Positions 21,533 through 30,061 are shown, counted from the stretch's first letter. The stretch is 64,000 bases of DNA from Spinactinospora alkalitolerans (GCF_013408795.1 NZ_JACCCC010000001.1:5084001-5148000); one strand, 5' to 3'. The notes: generated by a model from the sequence alone, not told the origin. A program made the numbers and translations.

Positions 21533-22161
21533 CTGCTGTCCTGGGTGCGGGTGGCGACGCCGAGGAGGTAGTCGGCGCCGACGCGGGTGCGCCAGTTCTC
21601 GCCGATGTGCAGGCCGTGCCGGGGCAGCTCGGCGAGGAACTCGCCCGCGCTGAACCGGTCGGCGGTGGGGTGGTCGAACAGGGCCTTGTAGGTGGGGCGC
21701 GCCAGGGCGGTGGCGGTGACCTCGTCGAAGAAGAATCGGCCGCCCGGTTTGAGGACGCGGGCGACCTCGGCCAGGGCGTCGCGCCAATTCGGGATGTGGT
21801 GGATGATCGCGAAGTCGAACACCGCGTCGTAGGAGGCGTCCTTCCCGCCACCGACGGGGCTGAAGGCGGCGGCCAGATCGGCGGCCGATCCCCGGGCCAG
21901 GTAGACGCGCTCCCCGTGGTGTTCCAGACGTCGTCGGGCCTTGACCAGCATGGTCGGATCCAGGTCCACGGCGTCCACGGACACGGCGCCGAAGGTATCG
22001 AGGATGAGCCTGGTGCCGTAGCCGGGCCCACAGCCCAGCTCGGCGACCCGGGCGCCGGGAGTGCATCCGCCCAGCTTGATGAGCAGGTTGGCCTCGTAGT
22101 GCTGGAGCAGGCGCCTGGGGGGTGAGTCGATCAGCGCCGACTCGATCTTGTTCATGAGCAT
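21529..22161 (-). CDS. Class I SAM-dependent methyltransferase
   Basis: A soluble methyltransferase of about 210 residues. Motif I is VAELGCGPGYGTRLIL at about residue 45, the acidic motif II is VDAVDLDP, and motif III/IV is FDFAIIHHIPNWRDAL followed by EVARVLKPGGRFFFDEV. The acceptor is not evident from sequence; UbiE-like and metal-locus methyltransferases share this pattern. The start is ATG 22161 behind GGAAGG. Upstream in-frame ATGs lie in the divergent promoter region it shares with the CmtR-like gene. It heads the three-gene coupled operon with the ICMT-like and CC-motif genes. Confidence 0.82.
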   Translation of the reverse strand: MLMNKIESALIDSPPRRLLQHYEANLLIKLGGCTPGARVAELGCGPGYGTRLILDTFGAVSVDAVDLDPTMLVKARRRLEHHGERVYLARGSAADLAAAFSPVGGGKDASYDAVFDFAIIHHIPNWRDALAEVARVLKPGGRFFFDEVTATALARPTYKALFDHPTADRFSAGEFLAELPRHGLHIGENWRTRVGADYLLGVATRTQDSR

Positions 22162-22204
22162 ACCCGCGCCTTCCATCATCGCCATACTAGGATATAATCG
22201 CCTT

Positions 22205-22588
22205 ATGACGATGAATAGCACGGATGGATGTCCATCCACAACGAGCGCGGGTCTGGGCGCGGCCGAGGCGCTGTTCCACAGCCTCTCCGACTCCACCCGG
22301 CTGGCCATCGTGCGCCGCCTGGCCTCGGGGGAGGCGCGGGTGGCCGACCTGGTGGCCCAGCTGGGGCTGGCCCAGTCCACGGTCTCCAAGCACGTGGCGT
22401 GCCTGCGCGACTGCGGCCTGGTCGACGGTCGTCCCGAGGGGCGCCAGGTGTTCTACTCCCTGACCCGGCCCGAACTGCTGGACCTGCTGGCCTCGGCCGA
22501 GGTCGTGCTGGCCGCGACCGGGAACGCGGTCGCGCTGTGCCCCAACTATGGAACCGACAGCGAGAACGTGGAGGTGCGCGGTGAGTGA
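22205..22588 (+). CDS. ArsR/SmtB-family metal sensor, CmtR-like
   Basis: A 127-residue winged-helix repressor. The recognition region is AQSTVSKHVACLRDCGLV, with C66 and C70 on the DNA-binding helix and a third cysteine, C112, near the C-terminus (ALCPNYG). In M. tuberculosis CmtR the Cd(II)/Pb(II) ligands are Cys57, Cys61 and Cys102, with the same 4- and about 42-residue spacings, so a Cd/Pb sensor is a good inference. TATAAT lies eight bases before ATG 22205 with no ribosome-binding site, which suggests a leaderless transcript. It overlaps the P-type ATPase gene by 8 bp and probably represses both divergent operons. Confidence 0.87.
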   Translation: MTMNSTDGCPSTTSAGLGAAEALFHSLSDSTRLAIVRRLASGEARVADLVAQLGLAQSTVSKHVACLRDCGLVDGRPEGRQVFYSLTRPELLDLLASAEVVLAATGNAVALCPNYGTDSENVEVRGE

Positions 22589-24554
22589 CGCGTGCGGCTG
22601 CGGTGGCGACGAGCCCCGCACCACCCAAGAGGCCGAAGAGCACGAGCCGGAGACGCTGTGGCAGGTGAGCGAGACCCGCTTCGCCGCCGTCGCTGCGGCG
22701 CTGCTGCTGGCCGGTTACGGTGCGGGCTGGGTCGGCGCCGGCGACCTGGTGGGGCTGGTTCTCAAGGCCGCGGCGCTGGTGGTCGCCGCCTGGACGTTCG
22801 TTCCTGGCACCGTGCGCCGCCTGGCCAAGGGCAAGATCGGCGTGGGCACGCTGATGACCATCGCCGCCGTCGGCGCCGTGCTGCTGGGCGAGGTGGGCGA
22901 GGCCGCGATGCTGGCGGTGCTCTACACCATCGCCGAAGGGCTGGAGGAGTACTCCGTGGCCCGCACCCGGCGCGGCCTGCGCGCCCTGTTGGACCTGGTC
23001 CCCGACCAGGCCAGGGTGCTGCGCGACGGAACCGAGCAGAGCATCGATCCGGCCGAACTGGTCGTGGGCGACACGCTGGTGGTGCGCCCCGGGGAGCGCC
23101 TGGCCACCGACGGGGTCATCGCCTCCGGGCACACCAGCCTGGACACCTCCGCCATCACCGGCGAGTCCGTCCCCGTCGAGGCAGGACCCGGGAACGAGGT
23201 GTTCGCCGGATCCATCAACGGCACCGGCGCCCTGGAGGTCACCGTTACCTCCACCGCGGCCGACAACTCCCTGGCCCGCATCGTGTCCATCGTGGAGGCC
23301 GAGCAGTCCCGCAAGGGCGCCGGGCAACGCCTGGCCGACCGTGTCGCCAGGCCGTTGGTGCCCGGGGTGATGGTCGCCGCGGCGCTCATCGCCGTTCTGG
23401 GAGCCCTGTTCGGTGATCCGCTGACCTGGATCGAACGCGCCCTGGTCGTGCTGGTGGCCGCCTCACCGTGCGCGCTGGCCATCTCCGTGCCCGTCACCGT
23501 GGTCGCCGCGATCGGCGCCGCCTCCAAGCACGGCACCCTGGTCAAGGGCGGAGCCGCCCTGGAGGCCATGGGCCGGGTCCGCACCGTCGCTTTGGACAAG
23601 ACCGGCACCCTGACCCGCAACCACCCGGCCGCCATCGAAACCGTCCCCGCACCCGGCCACACCGCCGAGCAGGTGCTCGCGGTGGCCGCCGCCCTGGAGG
23701 AGCGCAGCGAACACCCCCTGGCCCGCGCCATCCTGGACGCCGCCCCCGCACCCCAGCGCGCTGACGGCGTGGAGGCAGTCACCGGCGCCGGGCTCACCGG
23801 CACGTTGCACGGCCGCAGCGTGCGGCTGGGCCGCCCGGGCTGGATCGAGGCCGGGCCTCTGGCGGGGGACGTGGAGCGGATGCAGCACGCCGGGGCCACC
23901 GCCGTCCTGGTCGAAGACGGCGGCGCGCTGCTGGGCGCCATCGCGGTCCGCGACGAGCTGCGCCCCGAAGCGGGCGAAGTCGTCACGTCCCTGCGCAGTG
24001 CGGGCTACCGGATCGTGATGCTCACCGGGGACAACCGCGCCACCGCCACTGCCCTGGCCGCCCAGGCGGGCATCGACGCGGGCGACGTGCACGCCGACCT
24101 GCGCCCCGAAGAAAAGTCCCGCATCGTCGGCCAGCTCCGCGAGCACGGGCCCGTGGCGATGGTGGGTGATGGGGTCAACGACGCCCCGGCGCTGGCCACC
24201 GCCGACCTGGGGATCGCGATGGGGGCGATGGGCACCGACGTGGCGATCGAGACCGCTGACGTCGCTTTGATGGGTGAGGACCTGCGCCACCTGCCCCGCG
24301 TGTTGGGCCATGCCCGCCGCTCCCGGGCCATCATGTGGCAGAGCGTGGGACTGTCGCTGGCCATCATCATCGGCCTGATGCCCCTGGCGCTGTTCGGGGT
24401 CCTCGGGCTGGCCGCGGTGGTGCTGGTGCACGAGGTGGCCGAGGTCGTGGTCATCGGCAACGGCATCCGCGCCGGACGCACCCGCAAGCTGGCTCTGGCC
24501 CCCGGTGGCCCCGCCACCGCCGCACCGCGCGAGCGCATGGAGGCGGGGGCGTGA
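22581..24554 (+). CDS. P1B-type heavy-metal efflux ATPase
   Basis: A pump of about 657 residues that should export a soft divalent ion, by context Pb or Cd. It starts at GTG 22581 behind GGAGG, and the N-terminus SDACGCGGDE offers a Cys pair in place of a full HMA domain. Visible motifs are the actuator TGES, the membrane SPC at residues 295-297 (where Cd/Zn/Pb pumps usually have CPC), the phosphorylated Asp in DKTGTLT at about 339, HP in SEHPLARA, and GDGVNDAPAL near 528. The final helix carries HEVAEVVVIGNG. SPC is usual in P1B-4 (Co/Ni/Fe) pumps, so the metal is uncertain. The stop overlaps lspA as GTGA. Confidence 0.9.
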   Translation: MSDACGCGGDEPRTTQEAEEHEPETLWQVSETRFAAVAAALLLAGYGAGWVGAGDLVGLVLKAAALVVAAWTFVPGTVRRLAKGKIGVGTLMTIAAVGAVLLGEVGEAAMLAVLYTIAEGLEEYSVARTRRGLRALLDLVPDQARVLRDGTEQSIDPAELVVGDTLVVRPGERLATDGVIASGHTSLDTSAITGESVPVEAGPGNEVFAGSINGTGALEVTVTSTAADNSLARIVSIVEAEQSRKGAGQRLADRVARPLVPGVMVAAALIAVLGALFGDPLTWIERALVVLVAASPCALAISVPVTVVAAIGAASKHGTLVKGGAALEAMGRVRTVALDKTGTLTRNHPAAIETVPAPGHTAEQVLAVAAALEERSEHPLARAILDAAPAPQRADGVEAVTGAGLTGTLHGRSVRLGRPGWIEAGPLAGDVERMQHAGATAVLVEDGGALLGAIAVRDELRPEAGEVVTSLRSAGYRIVMLTGDNRATATALAAQAGIDAGDVHADLRPEEKSRIVGQLREHGPVAMVGDGVNDAPALATADLGIAMGAMGTDVAIETADVALMGEDLRHLPRVLGHARRSRAIMWQSVGLSLAIIIGLMPLALFGVLGLAAVVLVHEVAEVVVIGNGIRAGRTRKLALAPGGPATAAPRERMEAGA

Positions 24555-25063
24555 GGCCGACGACACCGGCCGCGCTCGGCGCGCTCTCCCGTTGGGGCGT
24601 GCTGGCCGCCGCAGCCGCGCTCACCGCCGCCGATCTGGCCCTGAAGGCCCTGGCCGAACACCAGTTGACCGGCGGGCCCGGACCGCAACTCCTGGGTGTG
24701 CTGGAGTTGCGCCCGGCCTACAACCCCGGTGTCGCCTTCAGCCTGGGCGCGGCCCTGCCCGCCTGAGTCATCGTGGCCGTCACCGGGCTCATCACCGCCG
24801 CCGTGGCCGCCTACGCCTGGCGCACCGCCCCCACCACCCCCGTCGTGGGCCGTATCGGCCTGGCCGGGGTGCTGGGCGGTGCGCTGGCCAACCTCATCGA
24901 CCGCGGCCTCGACGGCGTGGCCACCGACTACCTGCACACCGGCTGGTGGCCCACCTTCAACCTCGCCGATGCCTTCATCGTCGGCGGCGCGGTGCTACTC
25001 GTGCTCACCGCCGCCCGCCATCCCGCACCGGCGCCCGGCAAGGACCCTGCCCCGTGGACCTGA
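24551..25063 (+). pseudogene. lspA: Lipoprotein signal peptidase (LspA/PbrC type) split by an in-frame TGA
   Basis: The frame reads through to a complete LspA of about 170 residues, except that codon 24764-24766 is TGA where Trp (TGG) is expected in LPA(W)VIVAVTG. The first part has TAADLALKALAEHQL and YNPGVAFSLG; the second has both catalytic Asp motifs, NLIDRGLDG and FNLADAF. It overlaps the P-ATPase stop and the cadD start. In the Cupriavidus pbr operon an LspA homologue (PbrC) accompanies the lead ATPase, so the same pairing points to lead resistance. The second half, from GTG 24773, could in principle be made separately. Otherwise the gene is dead or the base is a sequence error. Confidence 0.8.
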
Positions 25064-25446
25064 CCACCATCGCCCAGGCCGCCGGCCTGTTCACTGTCAC
25101 CAACATCGACGACATCGTGGTGCTCGCGCTGTTCTTCGCCCAAGGCGCCGGACACCGCGGCTCCACCGCCCGGATCGTGGCCGGGCAGTACCTGGGCTTC
25201 ACCGCGATCCTGGCCGCCGCGCTGGCCGCCGCATTCGGCGCGACCTTCCTGCCCGAGCAGGTACGCGCCTACTTCGGACTACTGCCACTGCTGCTGGGCC
25301 TGCGCGCCGCCTGGAAACTGTGGCGCGGCGACGACGACGATGACGCCCCAGACAGCAACGGCGGCCCGGCCCTGCTCACCGTCGCCACCGTCACCTTCGC
25401 CAACGGCGGCGACAACATCGGCGTCTACGTCCCCGTCTTCGTCACC
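25054..25446 (+). pseudogene. cadD: CadD-family cadmium transporter, 3' truncated
   Basis: From GTG 25054 the product VDLTTIAQAAGLFTVTNIDD matches the start of CadD-like cadmium resistance membrane proteins, and NGGDNIGVYVPVFV is the conserved fourth segment. Homology stops at about residue 131 of an expected 200 or so. After 25446 the frame continues to 25767 with Arg/Pro-rich sequence that has no transmembrane character, so the last two helices are lost. It overlaps the end of lspA by 10 bp and is the last gene of the cmtR-ATPase-lspA-cadD operon. Confidence 0.75.
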
Positions 25447-25520
25447 GAGCGAAGGACGAGGAATACCGCACCTTCGAATAAGTGCACTGCCCCAGTCGGG
25501 TGTGCGCGTCCTCACCTCCG

Positions 25521-25613
25521 GGGCTCCGCACGGCCGTCGCCGCCCTCGTCATCGCCGCGCTGGCCGCCTACACCGGCTGGGAATCCTGGCACGAGGCAGG
25601 CGCCGTCGAGTAG
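25521..25613 (+). pseudogene. 3' remnant of a membrane transporter, possibly CDF-like
   Basis: In a different frame from the cadD tail, a short hydrophobic stretch GLRTAVAALVIAALAAYTGW continues to ESWHEAGAVE and a stop. The pattern resembles the last helix of cation-diffusion-facilitator-like proteins. It would mark the far side of the deletion that truncated cadD. The match is short and the call tentative. Confidence 0.3.
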
Positions 25614-25773
25614 CACGGGCCCGGCTCCGCCGGGGTCTGGTCTCACCGTGCCGCGCAGATGCGTCACCGTGGCCCTGAGGCCGATCACGGACGAATCGGC
25701 GCACTCGTTCCCGCACGTCACAGCCATTGGCGAGAAAACCGGGGGTATGGCCGCGGCCATGCGATGACCTGGG

Positions 25774-25779
25774 TATTGT
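25774..25779 (+). promoter_or_regulatory. -10 element of leaderless paralogue 1
   Basis: TATTGT is followed by exactly seven bases and then GTG 25787. The other two paralogues have TAGTCT at the same distance before GTG, so the transcript should begin at or next to the start codon. Confidence 0.5.
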
Positions 25780-25786
25780 TCGACTC

Positions 25787-26218
25787 GTGGCCGAGGTGAC
25801 CAGTGCGCGACGACAGCGGATCCCCATGCGGGTCCTGCTGCTCTCGCTGCTGGTGTTCGCCCATTTCCTCTGCTCGGTCTGCCACGCCGCCGTCGCCATC
25901 GCCGATTCCCCGGCTGATGCCGGCGCGGTTCCGGCGGCTGTCCAAACAGCAGAGGCGACGGCCGGCGGCGTGGCGCTGCACAGTTCAGACGAATCAGACG
26001 AAGACGGCCGATCCGTCTGCGCCACCGAAGGCGATGTCAGTATCGATCAGCGTCTCACCGCGGCGAAGATGCTCATGCTGCTGGGCCTTGGCGCGGTTCT
26101 CGTCGCAGCGCTGTGGCTGGCACCGCCGCGGCCGGGCCCATGGCTCGTCCGCCGTCTCCTCGCCGCGACGCGCAGCGGGCCGCCCCTCCTCCTCTCTCTG
26201 TGCATCCAGCGGGTGTAG
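25787..26218 (+). CDS. LLLSLCIxRV small membrane protein, copy 1
   Basis: A 143-residue protein of unknown function. It has a short basic N-terminus, a hydrophobic segment VLLLSLLVFAHFLCSVCHAA, an Asp/Glu/Ser-rich middle, and a second hydrophobic stretch (AKMLMLLGLGAVLVAALWLA). An Arg-rich region follows and the ending is LLLSLCIQRV. The same architecture, including HxLCSxxHA and the exact C-terminal pattern, occurs at 29453 and 33769. From memory the ending resembles actinobacterial DUF6153 proteins (ending like ARLCVLRV), which I cannot check. GTG 25787 is chosen from the shared -10/start spacing. It precedes DsbA-VKOR. Confidence 0.65.
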   Translation: MAEVTSARRQRIPMRVLLLSLLVFAHFLCSVCHAAVAIADSPADAGAVPAAVQTAEATAGGVALHSSDESDEDGRSVCATEGDVSIDQRLTAAKMLMLLGLGAVLVAALWLAPPRPGPWLVRRLLAATRSGPPLLLSLCIQRV

Positions 26219-26392
26219 GCCGAATCCCCTCCCGTGGGCGTCGGCGCTGACGCGCGCGCCCGCATTCGGTCTTCTCCCTGTTCCCAGGCCCGATCACCGT
26301 CTTTTCTCCGCGCGCCGAGTGGCTGCCTGCCGTGGTGTCGAGAGGCGCGGATACGGACTTTTCGCGGCCGGCCCGCTCAACCTGGATGTGAC

Positions 26393-27073
26393 ATGACCCG
26401 AAATCTCGCCATCACCCTTGTCCTGCTCATCGGTGCCGTGGTCTCCCTCGGCATCTTCGCCTACAGCGTCGACCGCGGCGCGGCCGCCCCGGAAGGCGCC
26501 TCCAACGCCGCTGCCCCGCCGTCTGCTCCCGCACCGGAGGAGTTGCTGGTGCGCGAGAGCAGCCACTACCTGTCCCGCGCCGAGAACTCGGAGGTGACGG
26601 TGGTGGAGTTCCTCGACTTCGAATGCGAGGCCTGCCGAGCCCAGTTCCCCGTCATGGAGAAGCTGCGCGCCGACTACGAGGGTCGGATCAACTTCGTCAT
26701 CCGCTACTTCCCGCTGCCCGGCCACACCAACTCCGAGACCGCCGCCACCGCCGTGGAGGCCGCGGCCGAGCAGGGCGCGCTGGAAGAGATGTACGTCAAG
26801 ATGTATGAGACCCAGGCCGAGTGGGGCGAATCCCAGGAGTCCAAGGCCGAGGTGTTCGTCGGCTTCGCCGAGGAACTCGGCCTCGACATCGAGCGGTTCC
26901 GCGCCACCATGGAGGACCCCGCCACCCTGGAGCGGGTGCGCGCCGACTTCGACGACGGCGTCGAGCTGGGCATCCAGGGCACCCCGACCATCTTCGTCAA
27001 CGGCCGCCAGACCGAATCGATGCCCAGCTACGAGGCGCTGTCGTCGATGATCGACACGGAGCTGGGGGCGTGA
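26393..27073 (+). CDS. DsbA-like thioredoxin-fold disulfide oxidoreductase
   Basis: A membrane-anchored exported thiol oxidase of 226 residues. The N-terminal anchor is NLAITLVLLIGAVVSLGIFA, followed by an Ala/Pro linker. The active site FLDFECEACRAQFPV carries C78-E-A-C81, and the cis-proline is in IQGTPTIFVNG. The fold matches the DsbA/thioredoxin_4 family, which introduces disulfides into secreted proteins. Its stop overlaps the start of the VKOR gene (GTGA), so oxidase and re-oxidant are made together. It follows copy 1 of the LLLSLCIxRV family by 174 bp. Confidence 0.92.
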   Translation: MTRNLAITLVLLIGAVVSLGIFAYSVDRGAAAPEGASNAAAPPSAPAPEELLVRESSHYLSRAENSEVTVVEFLDFECEACRAQFPVMEKLRADYEGRINFVIRYFPLPGHTNSETAATAVEAAAEQGALEEMYVKMYETQAEWGESQESKAEVFVGFAEELGLDIERFRATMEDPATLERVRADFDDGVELGIQGTPTIFVNGRQTESMPSYEALSSMIDTELGA

Positions 27074-27714
27074 CCACCGCAGCCCCGGTCCAGGAGGCGC
27101 CCGGCACAGCGCCGGGCGCCGGGACCGGTGTCATCAGCCGCGCCCTGCCCTGGCTGCTGGCCATCGGCGGCGCCATCGGGTTCATCGCCGCCGCAGCACT
27201 GCTGGTCGAGAAGATCCGCGTCCTGGGCGACCCCGACCACGTGCCCTCGTGCAGCATCAACCCGGTGCTGTCCTGCGGCACCGTGATGGACACCCCGCAG
27301 GCCGCGGCCTTCGGGATCCCCAACCCGCTGATCGGCGTCGCCGGCTTCGCCATCGTGATCACCATCGGCATGGCGCTGCTCGCCGGGGCGCGCTTCGACC
27401 GCTGGTTCTGGCTCGGGCTGCAGGCCGGCACCGTCTTCGGGGTCGGCTTCGTGCACTGGCTGATCTTCCAGAGCCTGTACCGGATCAGCGCGCTGTGCCC
27501 CTACTGCATGGTCGTGTGGGCGGTGACCATCCCGATCTTCTGGTACGTCACCCTGCACAACCTGCGCACCGGCCACGTCCCCCTACCGGCCGGCCTGCAC
27601 CGGCCGGTCGATGCGCTCGCCCGCAACCACACCGTGGTGCTCACCGTGTGGGCCCTGGTGATCGTCGCGGCCATCGCCCAGGCGTTCTGGACCTATTGGA
27701 TGACGCTGCTGTAA
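27070..27714 (+). CDS. Vitamin K epoxide reductase (VKOR) family protein
   Basis: A four- or five-helix membrane protein of 214 residues that re-oxidises DsbA-like proteins by passing electrons to quinone. The loop cysteines are C61 (VPSCSINPVLSC) and C69, and the redox pair is C143-PY-C146 in SALCPYCMVVW. A conserved Ser/Asn-rich loop follows LLVEKIRVLGDP. It has no fused thioredoxin domain, which is supplied by the coupled upstream DsbA-like gene. Start GTG 27070 overlaps the DsbA stop. Confidence 0.93.
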   Translation: MTTAAPVQEAPGTAPGAGTGVISRALPWLLAIGGAIGFIAAAALLVEKIRVLGDPDHVPSCSINPVLSCGTVMDTPQAAAFGIPNPLIGVAGFAIVITIGMALLAGARFDRWFWLGLQAGTVFGVGFVHWLIFQSLYRISALCPYCMVVWAVTIPIFWYVTLHNLRTGHVPLPAGLHRPVDALARNHTVVLTVWALVIVAAIAQAFWTYWMTLL

Positions 27715-27830
27715 GTAGCGGCCACTCCGGGCACCGCCTACGCCCCGCACGCACGCCGATCGCCACCGGCTGACCGGCGGCGGGATAGATCGGCATGCGC
27801 GAGCGCTGCGCGGATTGAGGGACACCGGCG

Positions 27831-28436
27831 GTGCGCGTCAGCCGCCCGATCGCCAAGGTGGGCGCGCACCCGGCGTTCACCCTGTCGCTGTTCATCTTCA
27901 GCCTCTACGGCATCTACTTCACTCCGACCTTCGACGCCCTCATGAGCAGCGTGTGGGGGCATTACCTCATGCTGATGCACTTCCTCATCACCGGGATCAT
28001 CTTCTTCGGGCCGGTGCTGATGGTGGATCCGTGGCCCGGGACGAAGAACCACCTGCTGCGGATCATGCTCATGATGGCCGGACTGCCCTTCCACGCCTTC
28101 TTCGCGATCGCGGTGATGATGGCCCCGTCCCCCATCGTGGAGTTCTTCGCCTCCCCACCCCCTTCGTGGAACGTGGACGTCATCGACGATCAGCTCTGGG
28201 CGGGCGGCCTCACCTGGGTGTTCGGCGACGTCCCCACCATCGTGGTGATGATCGCGCTCGCCGTGCTGTGGATGCGCTCCGATGACCGGCTCGCCCGCCG
28301 CACCGACCGCCAGGCCGAACGCGATGGCGACGCCGAACTCAACGCCTACAACGCCTACCTGCAGCGACTGGCCGACCGCGAGACCGCGACGCAGGGAGTC
28401 GGCGGCCGTTCCGCCTCGCTCGCCGGGGAGCGCTGA
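27831..28436 (+). CDS. CtaG-family protein, C-terminal half only
   Basis: A 201-residue membrane protein matching the second half of the actinobacterial caa3_CtaG (cytochrome oxidase assembly, CopD-linked) family: FTLSLFIFSLYGIYFTPTFD, SVWGHYLMLMHFLITGIIFF, MAGLPFHAFFAIAVMM and GGLTWVFGDVPTIVV. The tail ends with the family pattern RSDDRLARRTDRQAERDGDA. The N-terminal helices and their His motifs are missing and only 116 bp separate it from the VKOR gene, so it looks like a 5' deletion. CtaG proteins are linked to copper delivery, which fits the neighbourhood. It may be non-functional. Confidence 0.65.
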   Translation: MRVSRPIAKVGAHPAFTLSLFIFSLYGIYFTPTFDALMSSVWGHYLMLMHFLITGIIFFGPVLMVDPWPGTKNHLLRIMLMMAGLPFHAFFAIAVMMAPSPIVEFFASPPPSWNVDVIDDQLWAGGLTWVFGDVPTIVVMIALAVLWMRSDDRLARRTDRQAERDGDAELNAYNAYLQRLADRETATQGVGGRSASLAGER

Positions 28437-28439
28437 CGG

Positions 28440-29167
28440 TCAGCCGAAGTAGACGGCCACGGCGGCGAAGACCACGAAGCCGACGGTGAGGTAGAAGCTG
28501 TCCAGGCGGCTCTGCTCGGCCTCGTGGGCTTCGGGGATCATCTCCTCGATCACCACGCTGAGCAGCGCGCCTCCGGTGAAGGCCAGCACCGACAGGGTCA
28601 CCACCTCCGGTGCGCCGCGCAGCGCGAGATAGCCCAGTGCCGCGCCGAGCAGGATCGGCACCGCGAAGCCGACGCCCGCCAGCACCCGCCACCTCAATGC
28701 CACACCGGCGCGGCGAAACGCCGCCTGGGCCGCGAACCCCTCAGGCAGGTCGGCGGGCGCCTGCCCCACGGCCAGCAGCAGCCCCAGGCCGGGGTTGATG
28801 GTGCTTCCGGTGCCGATCATGACCCCGTGCTGAACAGATCCAGCGCGACACCGAAATAGATGCCCAGAGAACCGCCGCCTCCGCGGCTCGGGGAACGGGC
28901 CTGCAAGAAGCCGGACAAGGCGTCCACCCCGAGGAACAGCCCTCCGCCGACGATGAACGCGACCAGCGGAACCCAGGCGGGATCGGCCTCCAGGGCACGG
29001 GGCATCAGCTCCAGGCCGATGACCGCGATGACGATGCCGACGGCCAGATGGAGTACGGCGCTGAAGACCCGCTCCGACAGCGAGACCACCTCGGCGACGA
29101 GCCCGCCCAGCATGTTGGCCGCCGCGGGTATGAGCGCCAGCAGCACAACGAGCAGCAAATCCTCCAT
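28440..29167 (-). pseudogene. ZIP-family metal transporter broken by a one-base deletion
   Basis: Two adjacent minus-strand frames together give one ZIP protein of about 242 residues. The first (from ATG 29167, MEDLLLVVLLALIPAAANML) ends FGVALDLFSTGS. The second (from ATG 28820) begins MIGTGSTINPGLGLLLAVGQ and contains APADLPEGF and VVIEEMIPEAHE, the TM4/TM5 metal-site motifs. Inserting one base near 28828 joins them as ALDLFSDGVMIGTG, the usual ZIP sequence. The gene is convergent with the CtaG-like gene, four bases away. Either it is inactivated or one base is missing from the sequence. Confidence 0.82.
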
Positions 29168-29452
29168 GCGGGCCCCTCTGCCCTTCCCCTCCCCTCGCCG
29201 AACACCGGCGAGCAAAGGAGCAGAAGCCGACCGGTAGGCCGACTCAGCGCTGCGCCCGCCAATGGGATTCCGCCGTTGTTGAGCCGTGGACGGCCTTCCG
29301 CGGCAGCGCTCACAGGCGGAAATCCCGAGGTCGGCACCGGCCGCACCACGGATGGTCGACTACCATCCGTCACTGAATGGTGACACAGTTCACTCCATTT
29401 GTGACCGCAATGCCGACGCAACCATGTCGTTACTTTAAGTAGTCTCCGTTGC

Positions 29453-29884
29453 GTGCGCGTGGGAATGGCGACGATCGTGGAGCGGCAGGGGCCGTGGCCT
29501 CTGCTGCTGGCACTCGTTGTCGTCGCGCACGTGCTGTGCTCGGCCGGGCATGCGACCGATTCGGTGGAGGTGCCGTCGGTTTCTCCGATGGTCCACGCGG
29601 CGGCCGAGCAGTCGGGCACGGAGACCGCTTCCACCTCCGCGGCTCCTCACACGCACTCCGTGGGTGAGCACCACTCCCATGACAGCACGGCGGGTTCCAC
29701 CGCCGATCAGCGCGGTTCCACCGCGAAGCTGTGGCTGCTGCTGTTCGACACGGGTATGGCATCCACCGCCGCGCTATGGTGCCCGCCGCCGCGCGGCCAC
29801 CGCCGACGGCCGGGCGGCGGGCGACGGATCCGGCGGCGAAACGCCGCCCGGCTCCTGCTCTCACTCTGCATCTGGCGGGTCTAG
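29453..29884 (+). CDS. LLLSLCIxRV small membrane protein, copy 2
   Basis: Second member of the three-copy family, 143 residues. The hydrophobic segment PLLLALVVVAHVLCSAGHAT carries the shared HxLCSxxHA. A Ser/Thr/Glu stretch follows, with the His-rich metal-like HTHSVGEHHSHD near residue 70. After that come a weak second hydrophobic segment, a strongly basic Arg/Gly region and the ending LLLSLCIWRV. TAGTCT precedes GTG 29453 by seven bases, as in copy 3, which supports a leaderless start rather than ATG 29465. It lies upstream of the cysteine-synthase-like gene. Function unknown. Confidence 0.62.
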   Translation: MRVGMATIVERQGPWPLLLALVVVAHVLCSAGHATDSVEVPSVSPMVHAAAEQSGTETASTSAAPHTHSVGEHHSHDSTAGSTADQRGSTAKLWLLLFDTGMASTAALWCPPPRGHRRRPGGGRRIRRRNAARLLLSLCIWRV

Positions 29885-30061
29885 AAAGACCTCCTTCTGT
29901 TCCGGCCCGGTCACGCAGGCCCGAACAGAACCGCATCCGTCCTTCACCGTCTTCGCGCCGCGGTCCCTGACCGGGCGCGGGCACGGCGGGCCGCAGCGCC
30001 TCGAGGCGCGCGTCCCGATGGTTCACGTATCGCGTTGCGATACGGCGAGTGGGAGAGACCC

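Noticed and set aside
22222-22237. GGATGGA-TG-TCCATCC palindrome in the first codons of the CmtR-like gene
   Set aside because: The inverted repeat is perfect, but it lies inside coding sequence downstream of the likely start site, so I do not call it the operator; it may still matter for mRNA structure.
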